NCBI RefSeq assembly: GCF_022647885.1
Contig: NZ_JALCLM010000001.1
Location: forward strand, 2,216,610 to 2,280,609
Origin: Bifidobacterium sp.
GTDB taxonomy: Bacteria > Actinomycetota > Actinomycetes > Actinomycetales > Bifidobacteriaceae
Reading direction: 5' to 3'
DNA: 64,000 nucleotides
The notes below the pieces were generated by a model. That model was not told where the DNA came from, did not search any database, and saw only the letters and a program-made list of their open reading frames with translations. This document shows positions 27,901-36,824 of this stretch, in pieces. Numbering within the stretch: the stretch's first letter is position 1; each line of letters opens with the position of its first letter. The translations under genes and the position numbers were made by a program.

Positions 27901-29008
27901 GTATGATTTTCTTGGCTCGCTGTGTCGCCCGCAGCACAAAGTCATAATCCTGCGAACCGCTGTATTCAGGACGAAGCAGGCCGATATCATCCACAATCCC
28001 CCTGCTCACACATACGAAGTGAGTGATGTAATTGTGGCTCCACAGTAGTGTTTGGGAAAACCCTGGTTTGAAGAAGGGGTCGAAAGGCTCACCAACCTCG
28101 CCGATTTTGTCTTCATCCGTATAGATGAAATCGACATCGTGATGCTGATCGATGGTCTGGGCGATCCTGAACAGCGTCTGCGGCAACAGCTCATCGTCAT
28201 TATCCATGAAGGCGATGAAATCGCCAGTAGCCAGCTCCATGGCTGAATTCGTGGCTTCGGATATCCCGCCATTTTGCTTACGGAATGTGACTTTGATGCG
28301 TTTATCCAGCTTCTGGTACTCGGTCAACACCGGGCGAATGTGCTGAGCGCTGGAGCAATCATCAGCAATGCACAACTCCCAGTTGGTGTACCACTGGGAG
28401 CGAACCGAATCGATGAAGCATCTGAGCCAACGTTCATCCACGTTATATACGGGAGTGATAATGGAGACCAGTGGCTGGCTCTTCATGCCACGCATCGTCG
28501 CCGTGACTTCGGCCTCGGTAATTCTGTGCTCGCGCTGCCATTTCCTGTAGTACATCTCGTTGAGGTGCAGATACATCCTGACCCGTGAAGCGAAGACATC
28601 CCACTTCTTGGGAGTGAATACATATGCGAGGGCGTGGGAGAAGCGCTGGGCATAGGACTGCACGTACTCCCCCATAAAGCGGGCACGCAGAGAGAACATA
28701 TCCAATGTGACCTGCCGTTGTGTGCCGGGACTGGAGAAAGTCATCGAAAAACTCTTGCTTCGCTTCGGCACCTTCAGCACAAAACCGATCTTCTTTTCAG
28801 GACTTGCGCCGATCAGCGCAGCGATATCGACTCTGCTAAAGCGCCGGATCGATATATCCGCGGCGTCCACACTGATCTCAAGCTCCTGTTTGCGCAGGCG
28901 GTCAATCGCCCAGCCACGAATCTCCCAACTGTCACCACCGTCGGCAACCGATTCCCGCATGGAGTCAATGACAGCCTTATAATTTTGATTTTCGAACAGA
29001 GCTTTCAC
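24920..29008 (-). CDS. Giant tandem-duplicated GT2 glycosyltransferase (1362 residues)
   Basis: A cytoplasmic-type protein built of two homologous halves. Half 1: a beta-rich domain with EIRGWAID near 29-36; a GT2 domain about 180-400 with IADDCSS (214-220), MDNDDE (268-273) and QDYDFVLR (353-360); then a degenerate GT2-like region about 430-630 in which the donor-binding Asp pair is replaced by VFVDGVLPTHPSW. Half 2: the beta domain again with VVKGWAAD near 682-689; a GT2 domain 827-1050 with LADDHSS, MDNDDE and QDYDFVLR; and an intact third GT2 domain 1086-1310 with IADNGSTN, FLNDDTQV and NDVDLCIRI. It probably adds several sugars in the polymer repeat, as rhamnan or O-antigen polymerising enzymes do. 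It follows the ABC exporter genes as the last gene of the minus-strand unit. Confidence 0.9.
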   Translation of the reverse strand: MKALFENQNYKAVIDSMRESVADGGDSWEIRGWAIDRLRKQELEISVDAADISIRRFSRVDIAALIGASPEKKIGFVLKVPKRSKSFSMTFSSPGTQRQVTLDMFSLRARFMGEYVQSYAQRFSHALAYVFTPKKWDVFASRVRMYLHLNEMYYRKWQREHRITEAEVTATMRGMKSQPLVSIITPVYNVDERWLRCFIDSVRSQWYTNWELCIADDCSSAQHIRPVLTEYQKLDKRIKVTFRKQNGGISEATNSAMELATGDFIAFMDNDDELLPQTLFRIAQTIDQHHDVDFIYTDEDKIGEVGEPFDPFFKPGFSQTLLWSHNYITHFVCVSRGIVDDIGLLRPEYSGSQDYDFVLRATQRAKKIIHIPEVLYHWRTLDTSVAGDPRSKMYAYEAGRKAVVDAYQRAGVDAEVVQLDNLGTYKANVHLKTLPTVLVVTARLNDEQVALLQHTTEYPSFHVLNIENFNDQDRIIAQADALKAQSIVFVDGVLPTHPSWINEMVNFTWRKDVGVIGGRIVDGHHRVLDAGVTLESLRNGQVFEGAGELDGDVSYYFRTSLPRDIFAVTEQCMLVKLSDFRKLQGFDDSLPQGMQGVDFCARMQQQLGHTTIWEPFSMMRNVKPSPLAIPRDVVNRYLVKQPQMTDPFRSAMYPPRHPEKTPVIGLTIDSVSPVPGAPDRYVVKGWAADVYRHRVAAVTVPKQYTDRVTTVGIERFERLDVSRMFLLNERDQPGFVLTIQTKLGIVPVMASSPDGAKIAKVKVSKVLLILNRMQRLMKMALHPRTLVHRLKERFIAPRDRRESYEKFIANVESSQTPPDPDEFSYRPLISIIMPVYNVDPKWLFRAVESVRQQTYQHWELCLADDHSSDPRVRSALEGLQAKDSRIRVVFREENGGISEATNSALHMAQGEFVALMDNDDEIPPDALAYVVQALNENGSLDVIYTDEDKIDEGGKRSDPAFKPDYSPDLLLSTNYISHLGVYRRSLAMELNGFRSEFDGAQDYDFVLRATESTNPDSIKHIARVLYHWRTLPTSTAGNQSSKDYAFAAGQYAVQAALDRRGIAAKAQRSPLNGIYDIEYEVPGDELVSVIIPTKDGYDNIERCISSILEKTSYPHYEIVIADNGSTNTAMFDLYDQLSARSKVPIKVLNIDIPFNFSRINNLAAQQASGRYLLFLNDDTQVIAPDWMSTMVGYAQQDRVGVVGAKLYYPNERIQHAGVVLGLGGVAGHIMVGTPRSHVGYFGRLMENANYYAVTAACCMIKAENFKAVGGFDESYSVAYNDVDLCIRIHDRLGKDNVWAHKAELYHFESVTRGYDTAAKQKMERLEKESEKMRGQYSSLIANDPYYNENLTRQGGDCTPRTS

Positions 29009-29065
29009 AGTGCCGTCCTTAATTCCTTTAAATCTACGGTACTCAACAGAGATGGGTAACGATTT

Positions 29066-30283
29066 TCACACGCCGTCGATCACTACCTTCGTGGGAGGAA
29101 CGGTCAGAGGCATTGCTGCCACCGCATAGCCGCGCATGTGGAATTGGTATGCCCCGGGAGCGATGATGAAACGCTTCACACCGTTGTCAAATGCCACATC
29201 AACGTGAAAATCACCAAAAGCCAAGATGTTCTGCACACGATAGACAATGCGATGCTGTCCTGGCTGTAGGACCTGTGAGGCGGTGCCTCTTTCGGGTAGT
29301 GAGAAAGCAAGCCAACCGCGTCCGTCCACAACATCCACTCGCAGAGCGGAACTCTCTACCGGTTGATCATTGCTGAACACAACCTCGATGTCGAAATCCT
29401 CGTACTTATCGAGATACTTCTGCTCCTCGCCATCGGCCAGAACCTTGATGCTGTCGAGTTTGATCGCAGTTTCACTGGCACCTTCGGGATGTTCGTTGTC
29501 GGAACGCGCGGTTCCAAGAAATGAGTTGGAGTATGCATCAGCGATTTCATCAGGATCACCGATCTGAGCCACATGGCCATCTTGGATGAACATCGCACGA
29601 TTGCAGTATCGTCGCACATCACCCATCGAATGGGTCACCAGGATAATCGTCTTCTTCTGTCGTTTGGCCTCGAAGAAGTAATCCTGACACTTTTTCTGGA
29701 AGGCCTCGTCTCCTACGGCGAGCACCTCGTCGAGCACCAGAATGTCACCCTGGGATTTGATTGCCACGGAGAAAGCCAATCTGACCTGCATGCCGCTGGA
29801 ATAGTTCTTCAGTTTCTGCTCCATGAAATCGTGCAGTTCAGCGAAATCAACGATGTCATCGTACATTGCATCGATCTCGTCGTTGGTGAAACCGAGCATC
29901 GCACCGTTCAGGTATACGTTCTCCCTGCCGGTGAGCTCCGGATTGAATCCCACACCAAGCTCAATGAAGGGGACCAACTTCCCATCAGATTCAACGCTTC
30001 CGGAATCCGGGGAATAAATCTGAGAGACGATTTTTAACAAGGTGGATTTGCCCGAACCGTTCTTGCCGACGATGCCGAAGAAATCACCCTTGTGCACATC
30101 GAAGGAGATATCCTTCAGAACTTCCTGTACTCGGTATCCACGTATCCCGTGTATCCAGTTCAGTATCGAGACCTTGAGACTGTTCGTGCGATCTGTGGGG
30201 AGCTTAAAGCTTTTTGAAACATTCCGAACGCTGAGTGCCACATCATCGACAACGCTCTTATTGTTCTGCATAATATCCGTCAT
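29066..30283 (-). CDS. Polysaccharide ABC exporter ATPase with C-terminal sugar-binding domain (Wzt type)
   Basis: A 405-residue ATPase. Walker A is GIVGKNGSGKST, the signature is NYSSGMQVRLAFSVAI and Walker B is ILVLDEVLAVGDEAF, the last being characteristic of polysaccharide/teichoic-acid exporters. After about residue 240 comes a beta-rich C-terminal domain (IVYRVQNILAFGDFHVDVAF), as in Wzt proteins, where it recognises the finished chain end. The ATG at 30283 follows the permease stop (TGA AT ATG), so the two are coupled. It energises export of a lipid-linked polymer through the membrane. Confidence 0.95.
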   Translation of the reverse strand: MTDIMQNNKSVVDDVALSVRNVSKSFKLPTDRTNSLKVSILNWIHGIRGYRVQEVLKDISFDVHKGDFFGIVGKNGSGKSTLLKIVSQIYSPDSGSVESDGKLVPFIELGVGFNPELTGRENVYLNGAMLGFTNDEIDAMYDDIVDFAELHDFMEQKLKNYSSGMQVRLAFSVAIKSQGDILVLDEVLAVGDEAFQKKCQDYFFEAKRQKKTIILVTHSMGDVRRYCNRAMFIQDGHVAQIGDPDEIADAYSNSFLGTARSDNEHPEGASETAIKLDSIKVLADGEEQKYLDKYEDFDIEVVFSNDQPVESSALRVDVVDGRGWLAFSLPERGTASQVLQPGQHRIVYRVQNILAFGDFHVDVAFDNGVKRFIIAPGAYQFHMRGYAVAAMPLTVPPTKVVIDGV

Positions 30284-30285
30284 AT

Positions 30286-31113
30286 TCACACCAACTCCGC
30301 GAAGTTCTTCGATTTCGAAGAAAAGTACGATACGCCACCGATGAAGATCAGGATGCACAGCAAAACCGGAATCATACTGATGAGAGGATTACTGAATGAC
30401 TCCCATATCGTAGGATTCTCAGGCGCGATAAGAACGTGTCTGGCATCCTGCACGATTTGCGCAAGTGGGTTCAACAGGATCAGACGGCTCAGCAAAGGTC
30501 CATAGTGAGGCCCGAGGTTGGTCGCTACCAAGGAGACCGGGTAGATGATTGGTGTGGCATAGAAGCCAGCCTGCATCACCACCTCCCAAATAGGCGACAG
30601 ATCGCGGAACGTCACATACAGCGCACCCAGGAAGAAGCCGACTCCGAGCGAAATGACGAACAATTCCAGCGTAAGGGGAATGATAAGCAAAGCACTCCAG
30701 GAAATCTGAACCCCGTTAATCAATGCGAAGATGAGTACGACGACGAAATTAATCGCGAAATTAATCAGAGCACTCAGAGCCGAGGAAATAACCACGACGA
30801 ACTTCGAAAAGTTGATCTTCCTCATCAGATCCCCGTGCGAAACCACCGATCCCATTGCACCCGCGGTGGTTTCAGCGAAAAAGTTCCACATCGTGATGCC
30901 GAGCAACAAGCCCACCGAGAAGTGGGGAACGTCTGCACCGAATTTCAAAAAGCGGACGAACACCATGTACATCACGCTGAACAGCAGCAGTGGTTTCAAC
31001 ACGGACCATATATATCCGAGGAATGATTGCTGGTACCGGAGTTTGAAATCCGTGCTTACCATTGCCTTCAGCAACACGCGATTTTTTTCCGTGAATATCT
31101 CAAAAATGCGCAA
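30286..31113 (-). CDS. Polysaccharide ABC exporter permease (Wzm type)
   Basis: A 275-residue ABC-2 membrane protein with six helices. The N-terminal amphipathic and first-helix region KLRYQQSFLGYIWSVLKPLL and the loop YVTFRDLSPIWEVVMQAGFY are diagnostic for Wzm/TagG-like exporters. It pairs with the adjacent ATPase to move lipid-linked glycan to the outside. rmlA is 79 bases upstream on the same strand, so rhamnose supply and export are likely co-expressed. Confidence 0.95.
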   Translation of the reverse strand: MRIFEIFTEKNRVLLKAMVSTDFKLRYQQSFLGYIWSVLKPLLLFSVMYMVFVRFLKFGADVPHFSVGLLLGITMWNFFAETTAGAMGSVVSHGDLMRKINFSKFVVVISSALSALINFAINFVVVLIFALINGVQISWSALLIIPLTLELFVISLGVGFFLGALYVTFRDLSPIWEVVMQAGFYATPIIYPVSLVATNLGPHYGPLLSRLILLNPLAQIVQDARHVLIAPENPTIWESFSNPLISMIPVLLCILIFIGGVSYFSSKSKNFAELV

Positions 31114-31192
31114 CTACGACTCCTTGCAGTTCACATCCGCCAAAGCGGACAAGACCTCCAAGCATATACCCAAGGAATGGGCATATGCAGGG

Positions 31193-32083
31193 TCAGTCAT
31201 TCGGTCGAGAAATAATACGATTTTCAGCAACCTGCTGCAGATGCTGGCCGTACGGGGACTTGCCATACTTCAGCGCCGCTTCGAACAGCTGCGCCCTATT
31301 GATCCAACCATTCTCGTATGCGATTTCCTCGATCACGGAAATCGGAAGGCCCTGGGCGCGCTGAACAGTGCGTACGAATTCGCCAGCTTCGTAAAGACTA
31401 TCCATGGTGCCGGTATCCAACCATGCGTAGCCACGACCCAGTGTCGTGACGTTCAGAGAACCATCCTCAAGATACAAACGATTCAAGTCGGTGATCTCGA
31501 GCTCTCCACGAGGTGATGGCTCGACTTGTTTGGCCAGCTCGGACACCCGTGAATCGTAGAAGTATAAACCCGTGATCGCATAGTTCGATGCAGGATGTTC
31601 GGGTTTCTCATTAATCGAAACGACCTTATTATCCTGATCGAATTCAACGACACCATAGCGTTCAGGATCATCGACGTAATAACCAAATACGGTAGCGCCA
31701 CAATCCGAGGATCCAGCCTTGCGAAGCACATTGCCAAGACCATTGCCATAAAAGATGTTGTCCCCCAACACCAGCGCGCATGGTTCTCCATCAATAAATT
31801 CTTCGCCGAGGATGAACGCCTGCGCGAGTCCATCGGGCGAAGGCTGCTCAACATAAGAGAACTGCACTCCGAACTGTTCCCCTGTTCCAAGGAGTTTTTT
31901 GAAGTTAGGCAGATCATGCGGTGTGGAAATAATGAGAATGTCACGGATGCCAGCCATCATCAACACAGAAAGCGGATAGTAAATCATCGGTTTGTCATAC
32001 ACCGGCAGCAACTGCTTCGAGGTGACAGTAGTCAGCGGGTACAGCCTCGTGCCCGAACCACCGGCAAGAATGATGCCTTTCAT
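31193..32083 (-). CDS. rmlA: Glucose-1-phosphate thymidylyltransferase
   Basis: A 296-residue enzyme making dTDP-glucose from glucose-1-phosphate and dTTP, the first step to dTDP-L-rhamnose. The N-terminus [18 protein letters not shown] is the nucleotidyltransferase signature. [20 protein letters not shown] follows, and [11 protein letters not shown] and [17 protein letters not shown] are typical RmlA blocks. The ATG at 32083 is chosen because GAAAGAGG lies upstream and the motif starts directly. It is divergent from the GT2 gene at 32181. rmlB and rmlCD lie 5-7 kb to the right in another transcription unit. Confidence 0.97.
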   Translation of the reverse strand: MKGIILAGGSGTRLYPLTTVTSKQLLPVYDKPMIYYPLSVLMMAGIRDILIISTPHDLPNFKKLLGTGEQFGVQFSYVEQPSPDGLAQAFILGEEFIDGEPCALVLGDNIFYGNGLGNVLRKAGSSDCGATVFGYYVDDPERYGVVEFDQDNKVVSINEKPEHPASNYAITGLYFYDSRVSELAKQVEPSPRGELEITDLNRLYLEDGSLNVTTLGRGYAWLDTGTMDSLYEAGEFVRTVQRAQGLPISVIEEIAYENGWINRAQLFEAALKYGKSPYGQHLQQVAENRIISRPND

Positions 32084-32180
32084 ACAACCTCTTTCCATAC
32101 ATATACCATCTATTATCTATTACTATGTATCAGGTAACTGAACAATCCTAACGTCAATCAGGATGGGAAACAGGCAACAC

Positions 32181-33209
32181 ATGCGTCTCTTCATACAAAT
32201 TCCATGCCTCAACGAAGAGAGGACCCTTCCTTCGGTTCTGGAAAAGATTCCCCGTATGATACCGGGAATAGACCAAATTGAACTGATGATTGTTGATGAT
32301 GGTTGTTCTGATAACACCGTAGAGGTCGCTAGGCAACTTGGTGTGAAACACGTTGTGCAGCACACCAGACCCATGGGCTTAGCAAGAGCCTTCCGCGACG
32401 GCGTTGATTATGCCCTGAAACACGGTGCGGATATCGTGGTGAATACCGATGGAGACAACCAGTATCCGAGTGACAAAATCGGCGATTTAGTGCAGCCAAT
32501 TCTTCGACATGATGCAGATATTGTTGTCGGAGACAGACAAACCGCGAAAATCAGTGAATTCTCAGCTTTCAAGAAACTCATGCAAAGGTTCGGTTCATGG
32601 GTGGTGAATAAAGCGGCAGGCACCAATATTCCGGATGCAGCAAGTGGTTTTCGAGCATATTCACGCAAAGCATTGATCCAACTCAACATCGTCACTGAAT
32701 TTAGCTACTGTATGGAAACCATCATCCAAGCCGGAAACAAGCGCATCGCGATTACGAGCTACTCGATTACGACCAATCCCAAGACCCGCGAATCTCGCCT
32801 GTTCACTAATATTTTTGAGCATATGGCCAAATCTGGTGGCGCCATCGTACGTAGTTTTCTGATGTTTAAAGCCCACACGATATTCATGTGGGGAACGCTG
32901 ATTTTCGGCGTTCTCGGTCTCTTCCCATTCGTACGATTCCTCTATTTTCTGTCTGCCGGTCAGAGTTCAGGACATATTCAGTCCTTGCTGGCGGGCATAG
33001 CACTGCTTATCTGTGCCGTTATTTCCTTGGCACTGCTCATCATCTCCGAGGTTCAACGGATACAACGCAAACTCGTCGAGGATCAGCTCGAGAGAACCAA
33101 GGAGATCATGTATTCCAAGCCATTGCGCGATACCTGGGCTCAGGAGGACACGGCTGAGAAATTCGACGCACTGAGGTACAGTGCACAATCCGCGGTTGAC
33201 CAAAATTAG
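32181..33209 (+). CDS. GT2 glycosyltransferase, GtrB-like polyprenyl-phosphate sugar synthase
   Basis: A 342-residue protein. The N-terminal GT2 domain has LFIQIPCLNEERTLPSVLEK, MIVDDGCSDNT, TDGDNQYP and PDAASGFRAYSRKAL, like dolichol-phosphate-mannose-synthase relatives. The C-terminal part has two membrane helices (about 245-265 and 280-300) and a charged tail. Such enzymes transfer a sugar to undecaprenyl phosphate at the inner membrane face. The ATG at 32181 is preferred because MRLFIQIP begins the fold; an in-frame ATG 18 bases earlier has no better ribosome site. The gene starts a plus-strand unit with an epimerase and a GT4 enzyme. Confidence 0.9.
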   Translation: MRLFIQIPCLNEERTLPSVLEKIPRMIPGIDQIELMIVDDGCSDNTVEVARQLGVKHVVQHTRPMGLARAFRDGVDYALKHGADIVVNTDGDNQYPSDKIGDLVQPILRHDADIVVGDRQTAKISEFSAFKKLMQRFGSWVVNKAAGTNIPDAASGFRAYSRKALIQLNIVTEFSYCMETIIQAGNKRIAITSYSITTNPKTRESRLFTNIFEHMAKSGGAIVRSFLMFKAHTIFMWGTLIFGVLGLFPFVRFLYFLSAGQSSGHIQSLLAGIALLICAVISLALLIISEVQRIQRKLVEDQLERTKEIMYSKPLRDTWAQEDTAEKFDALRYSAQSAVDQN

Positions 33210-33301
33210 CGGTTCAATGGCTGACAAAGCGCTGAGTTCGACGCAGCGTAAGCTAATACCGAGCTCTGTCTTCGATCGGGAGAAATGAAAGGCTGTTCAC
33301 G

Positions 33302-34222
33302 ATGAATGTCGTAATTCTAGGGGGTATCGGCTTTATCGGCCAACATCTCATCGAATCATTGCAGGCCAACGCCAATGTCAACATCACCGTTTTTGACAGA
33401 GCGGATCCGAAGAACGTCCACTTCGATCAGGGCATCACCTATGTACAGGGGAATTTCGCGTCAGGCTACGACTTCCGTTCATTGCTCCGCGGCGCGAATA
33501 CGATTGTGCACCTGATCAGCACCTCTGTGCCCGGTACGGAGAAGCGCATCCAGGATGAAATCACCTCAAATGTCATTCCTTCATCGGAATTATTCGAAAG
33601 CGCCGTCGCGGAGCATGTGAAGAATATACTGTTCCTTTCCAGCGGAGGCACGGTATACGGTGACAATGGTGCCGTCAATAGCAGCGAGCATGACATCCCT
33701 GCGCCGATCAACACCTACGGCCTGCAAAAAATCATGATTGAGCAGACACTCCAAATGATTACGCACAGCACAGAGACAAACTATCAAATTGTCAGGATGT
33801 CAAATCCATACGGCCCGGGACAGAATCCATTCGGGCCATTAGGCCTCATCACAAAACTTGTGTATCAGGCACTCTCGGGCAAGGAGATCCATGTCTTTGG
33901 AGATGGGTCAGTAGTCCGCGACTTCATTTTCATCGATGATGCGGTTCATGCCGTGCTTGACATTCTCGATCACGGCAACAAGAACGACGTCTATAACGTG
34001 GGAACAGGAAAAGGCGTCTCCGTTGCGCAGGTAATCAAAGCCATCGACACTGCGATCCCCGAAACCCTGCATCTGGTGAGAGAGCAGTCCCGTGCGGTTG
34101 ACGTGCCGTATTCGGTGCTCAACATCGAGAAACTGAATGCCATCTCCACACTCGACTCATACATATCCCTTCACGAGGGTATCGACCGAACGTACCACTA
34201 CTTCAAGGATGGGCAACAGTGA
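33302..34222 (+). CDS. NAD-dependent sugar epimerase/dehydratase
   Basis: A 306-residue extended SDR. The Rossmann motif GGIGFIGQHLIE is at about 8-19, FLSSGGTVYGDNG holds the catalytic Ser/Thr, and YGLQKIMIEQ is the YxxxK helix. SNPYGPGQNPFGPLGLI and GDGSVVRDFIFIDDAV are typical of UDP-glucose 4-epimerase-like enzymes. It probably prepares a nucleotide sugar for the polymer; the exact reaction is not certain. GAAAGG lies upstream of the ATG. Its stop overlaps the next gene by four bases (GTGA), so the pair is coupled. Confidence 0.9.
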   Translation: MNVVILGGIGFIGQHLIESLQANANVNITVFDRADPKNVHFDQGITYVQGNFASGYDFRSLLRGANTIVHLISTSVPGTEKRIQDEITSNVIPSSELFESAVAEHVKNILFLSSGGTVYGDNGAVNSSEHDIPAPINTYGLQKIMIEQTLQMITHSTETNYQIVRMSNPYGPGQNPFGPLGLITKLVYQALSGKEIHVFGDGSVVRDFIFIDDAVHAVLDILDHGNKNDVYNVGTGKGVSVAQVIKAIDTAIPETLHLVREQSRAVDVPYSVLNIEKLNAISTLDSYISLHEGIDRTYHYFKDGQQ

Positions 34223-35403
34223 AACAGCGTCTTCTGGTAACAGCCTCCACATTCCCTCGGTGGAAGGACGATACCGAGCCCAAGTTCATTTATGACCTCT
34301 GCATGCAGCTGAAAGAGTACTATGACGTCACGGTGCTTGTCCCTGCCGCGCCGGGCGCTTTGAGCCAGGAGACGATGGAAGGCATCACCGTAAAACGGTT
34401 TTCCTATTTTCCGATCAAGTCCTTACAAACACTGGCTTATCCTGGAGCGATCGTTCCCAGGATCAAGGAGAAGAAGAGCAGAGCGCTGCTGGTCCCGTTC
34501 TTCTTCGTTTCGCAATATGTCGCACTGCGTCATGAGATGAAATCATGCGATGCCATTCTGGTGAATTGGATCATCCCCCAAGGGATCACGCAGGCTTTTG
34601 CCCTCTCCAAACCATATGTCCTCACCGGACTTGGTGGCGACGTGACATCACTGAACTTCACCCCTGTGAAGCAGCTGAAACAACGAGTGATCAGCCATGC
34701 CGGGGCGCTCACAGTCGTCTCCAAGGATTTGCGTACCGTATTGCAAACGCAATTTTCCGATACTGCAGATACTGCCGTCATCCCGATGGGCGTTGATTTG
34801 ACCTTCTTCAGTCCTTCCTCGCGAGACGCGGAACTGCGTGCTCAGGTCAACAAACCGATTGTGCTCTTCGTCGCCCGGCTAGTGGAGAAGAAGGGGGCAC
34901 GATACCTGCTCGAAGCGATGCAGGGAATCAATGCCAAGCTCCTCATCGTGGGGGACGGGCCCGATCGCGGCACTTTGGAGAAGCTGGCGGATACACTCCA
35001 TCTGGATTACTCATTCCTTGGTCCGAAGAATAAGCAGGAGCTGAAATCGCTCTATGCGAGTTGCGATGTCTTCGTCGCTCCATCGGTAATCGCATCCGAC
35101 GGAGATAAGGATGGTCTTCCTGTTGCTATTCTCGAAGCCATGGCGTCCGGTGCTCCGATTGTGGCTTCAGACATCGCCGGAATCGCCGAAGCGGTCGCCG
35201 ATGGTGAAAACGGTTTTCTCACCAGAGCAAAAGACGTTGCACAGCTTCATGATGCGATTGGGACCATTCTTGGCGACGAGCACTTGCAGCAACAATTCTC
35301 TTCCAGATCCGCAGAACGTGCCAAGATGTTCGACTTTGTCACGATAGGCAAGCAATACCGCAGCATCATCGATACGGTTATCGCTGATCACAGGAAGCGA
35401 TAA
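34219..35403 (+). CDS. GT4 family glycosyltransferase
   Basis: A 394-residue GT-B fold enzyme. The C-terminal half has VLFVARLVEKKGARYLLEAM, LLIVGDGPDRGTLEKLA, the nucleotide-sugar binding motif PVAILEAMASGAPIVASDIA with the conserved Glu, and GENGFL. It is a soluble or peripheral glycosyltransferase using a nucleotide sugar. The start is a GTG overlapping the epimerase stop. The end is one base from the convergent DUF2142 gene, so the two units meet tail to tail with no space for a separate terminator. Confidence 0.93.
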   Translation: MKQRLLVTASTFPRWKDDTEPKFIYDLCMQLKEYYDVTVLVPAAPGALSQETMEGITVKRFSYFPIKSLQTLAYPGAIVPRIKEKKSRALLVPFFFVSQYVALRHEMKSCDAILVNWIIPQGITQAFALSKPYVLTGLGGDVTSLNFTPVKQLKQRVISHAGALTVVSKDLRTVLQTQFSDTADTAVIPMGVDLTFFSPSSRDAELRAQVNKPIVLFVARLVEKKGARYLLEAMQGINAKLLIVGDGPDRGTLEKLADTLHLDYSFLGPKNKQELKSLYASCDVFVAPSVIASDGDKDGLPVAILEAMASGAPIVASDIAGIAEAVADGENGFLTRAKDVAQLHDAIGTILGDEHLQQQFSSRSAERAKMFDFVTIGKQYRSIIDTVIADHRKR

Positions 35404-35404
35404 C

Positions 35405-36808
35405 TCAAATCGTGAGCCGGTCCTTAATCAGGTCAGGCACGTGACATGCACAATCCCTTATCGAGGGTTTGTCCCGTATCAGGCCGAAGGCGGCCACCGG
35501 CATCAGTGGAATAAGGTAGCGCTCTTGGAAACCTTCCAGGTGGGCTGTACCAAGCGTCGACATGTCATTCCACGTGATCGCAAGAAACAGCATCATGCAC
35601 ACCAAGGATGCCGTTATCGAGCCTACCGAAAGCAATAGATACCTATTCCGACCGATCCAGTATCCCCTTGAGATGGAGTCATGTTCTCTCACTACGACCG
35701 TCAGCATCGTGAGTAGCCACACATTGAACACGAGGAACAGTTCGATGCTCGCACTTTGGGAGAGACTTACCGGCAAATGCCGAAAGGTCCTGAAAACCGC
35801 AGACATGGTAATTCCCAAGTGTGTGCGGATAAAGCTAATATTATCGGCGACGTTCGTAAGTGCCAATGTTCCACTGAAACGCAGATACCAAGGAACAAAG
35901 ATTAGCAGCGCCCCTGCTCCCCATGCAGCGACGATCGCCAGCTTGCGCTTGCCTGATAGAACCGACCGAGGCATTATCAGGGTTACCAGCAGCATCGGTG
36001 CATATACAATCTTCGAGCACAGGACAAGCCAACTGAGCATGATGATCCAGGCCATCTGCGCGTACGTCAGAGGACGATGCCTATGGGCGCATCTTGCCAA
36101 TAATGCGACGAAACATGCACATAGAGCACAGACCATGGCATCAACCATAAGACTCGACGCGAGGAAAACCGTTGTTGGAAGACTGCCGATCAGTGTAAGA
36201 AACAACTTGCCGCGCGGAATCAAGAGAATCGCGAATCCCCAGAGCACGACAAAAGACATGAGATTGCCGATCCGCGACAACTGCCATCCAGTATACGGCG
36301 AAGTATTAAGCCATAGACCGACGCGGATCCCCACGGCCTGCGGAGCATAGAGCAGAGGGAAATACTGGTTTGATCTATTGGGATGCTGTTCACTGGGGAC
36401 GCTGACGATCTTTGTGCCATCTGCGCCGCTTGCACGCTGTTGCGTCCTGTACGGGTCCCCGCTCAATGACAATAAGAGGGCATTGTCTACAAGAACGCCC
36501 TTCCTCCCTTCAAGGTAAAGATACCCGGATTCGCCCCTTATGGTTTGGACCTTGCCCGGATTACCGAAATCATCCAGCTCTGTCCGAGTGGCATTCAGTG
36601 ATTGACCGGTGGCGAGAGCGTATGCAGCGGTCGCATGCATATCCGGATCCGGGATGGTAAGTGGTCCCGTCCTGATGAGAAACCATGAAGCCTGGATGAT
36701 GCACAGCATTGCAAAACATAGCAGCAGTATCCAAGACTTCTTGTACTCATTTCGCAGATCACCCTTGCGATGAATCACAGCATCAGTTGGACGTTGCGTT
36801 CCAGGCAA
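35405..36808 (-). CDS. DUF2142-like multi-spanning membrane protein
   Basis: A 467-residue protein with about ten membrane helices. The first helix (WILLLCFAMLCIIQASWFLI) is followed by an extracellular segment with an acidic site, IPDPDMHATAAYALATGQ, placed like the PDE/H motif of DUF2142 and other GT-C membrane glycosyltransferases. Such enzymes use polyprenyl-phosphate sugars outside the membrane. The predicted start is a TTG at 36808 without a clear ribosome site; an internal start near codon 11 is possible. It lies 16 bases behind rmlCD on the same strand and is probably co-transcribed with it. Confidence 0.8.
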   Translation of the reverse strand: MPGTQRPTDAVIHRKGDLRNEYKKSWILLLCFAMLCIIQASWFLIRTGPLTIPDPDMHATAAYALATGQSLNATRTELDDFGNPGKVQTIRGESGYLYLEGRKGVLVDNALLLSLSGDPYRTQQRASGADGTKIVSVPSEQHPNRSNQYFPLLYAPQAVGIRVGLWLNTSPYTGWQLSRIGNLMSFVVLWGFAILLIPRGKLFLTLIGSLPTTVFLASSLMVDAMVCALCACFVALLARCAHRHRPLTYAQMAWIIMLSWLVLCSKIVYAPMLLVTLIMPRSVLSGKRKLAIVAAWGAGALLIFVPWYLRFSGTLALTNVADNISFIRTHLGITMSAVFRTFRHLPVSLSQSASIELFLVFNVWLLTMLTVVVREHDSISRGYWIGRNRYLLLSVGSITASLVCMMLFLAITWNDMSTLGTAHLEGFQERYLIPLMPVAAFGLIRDKPSIRDCACHVPDLIKDRLTI

Positions 36809-36824
36809 AGCGGTCGAATAAAGG

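Noticed and set aside
30436..32137. Several plus-strand open frames of 180-260 codons
   Set aside because: They are antisense to the Wzm permease and rmlA genes and give proteins without recognisable structure.
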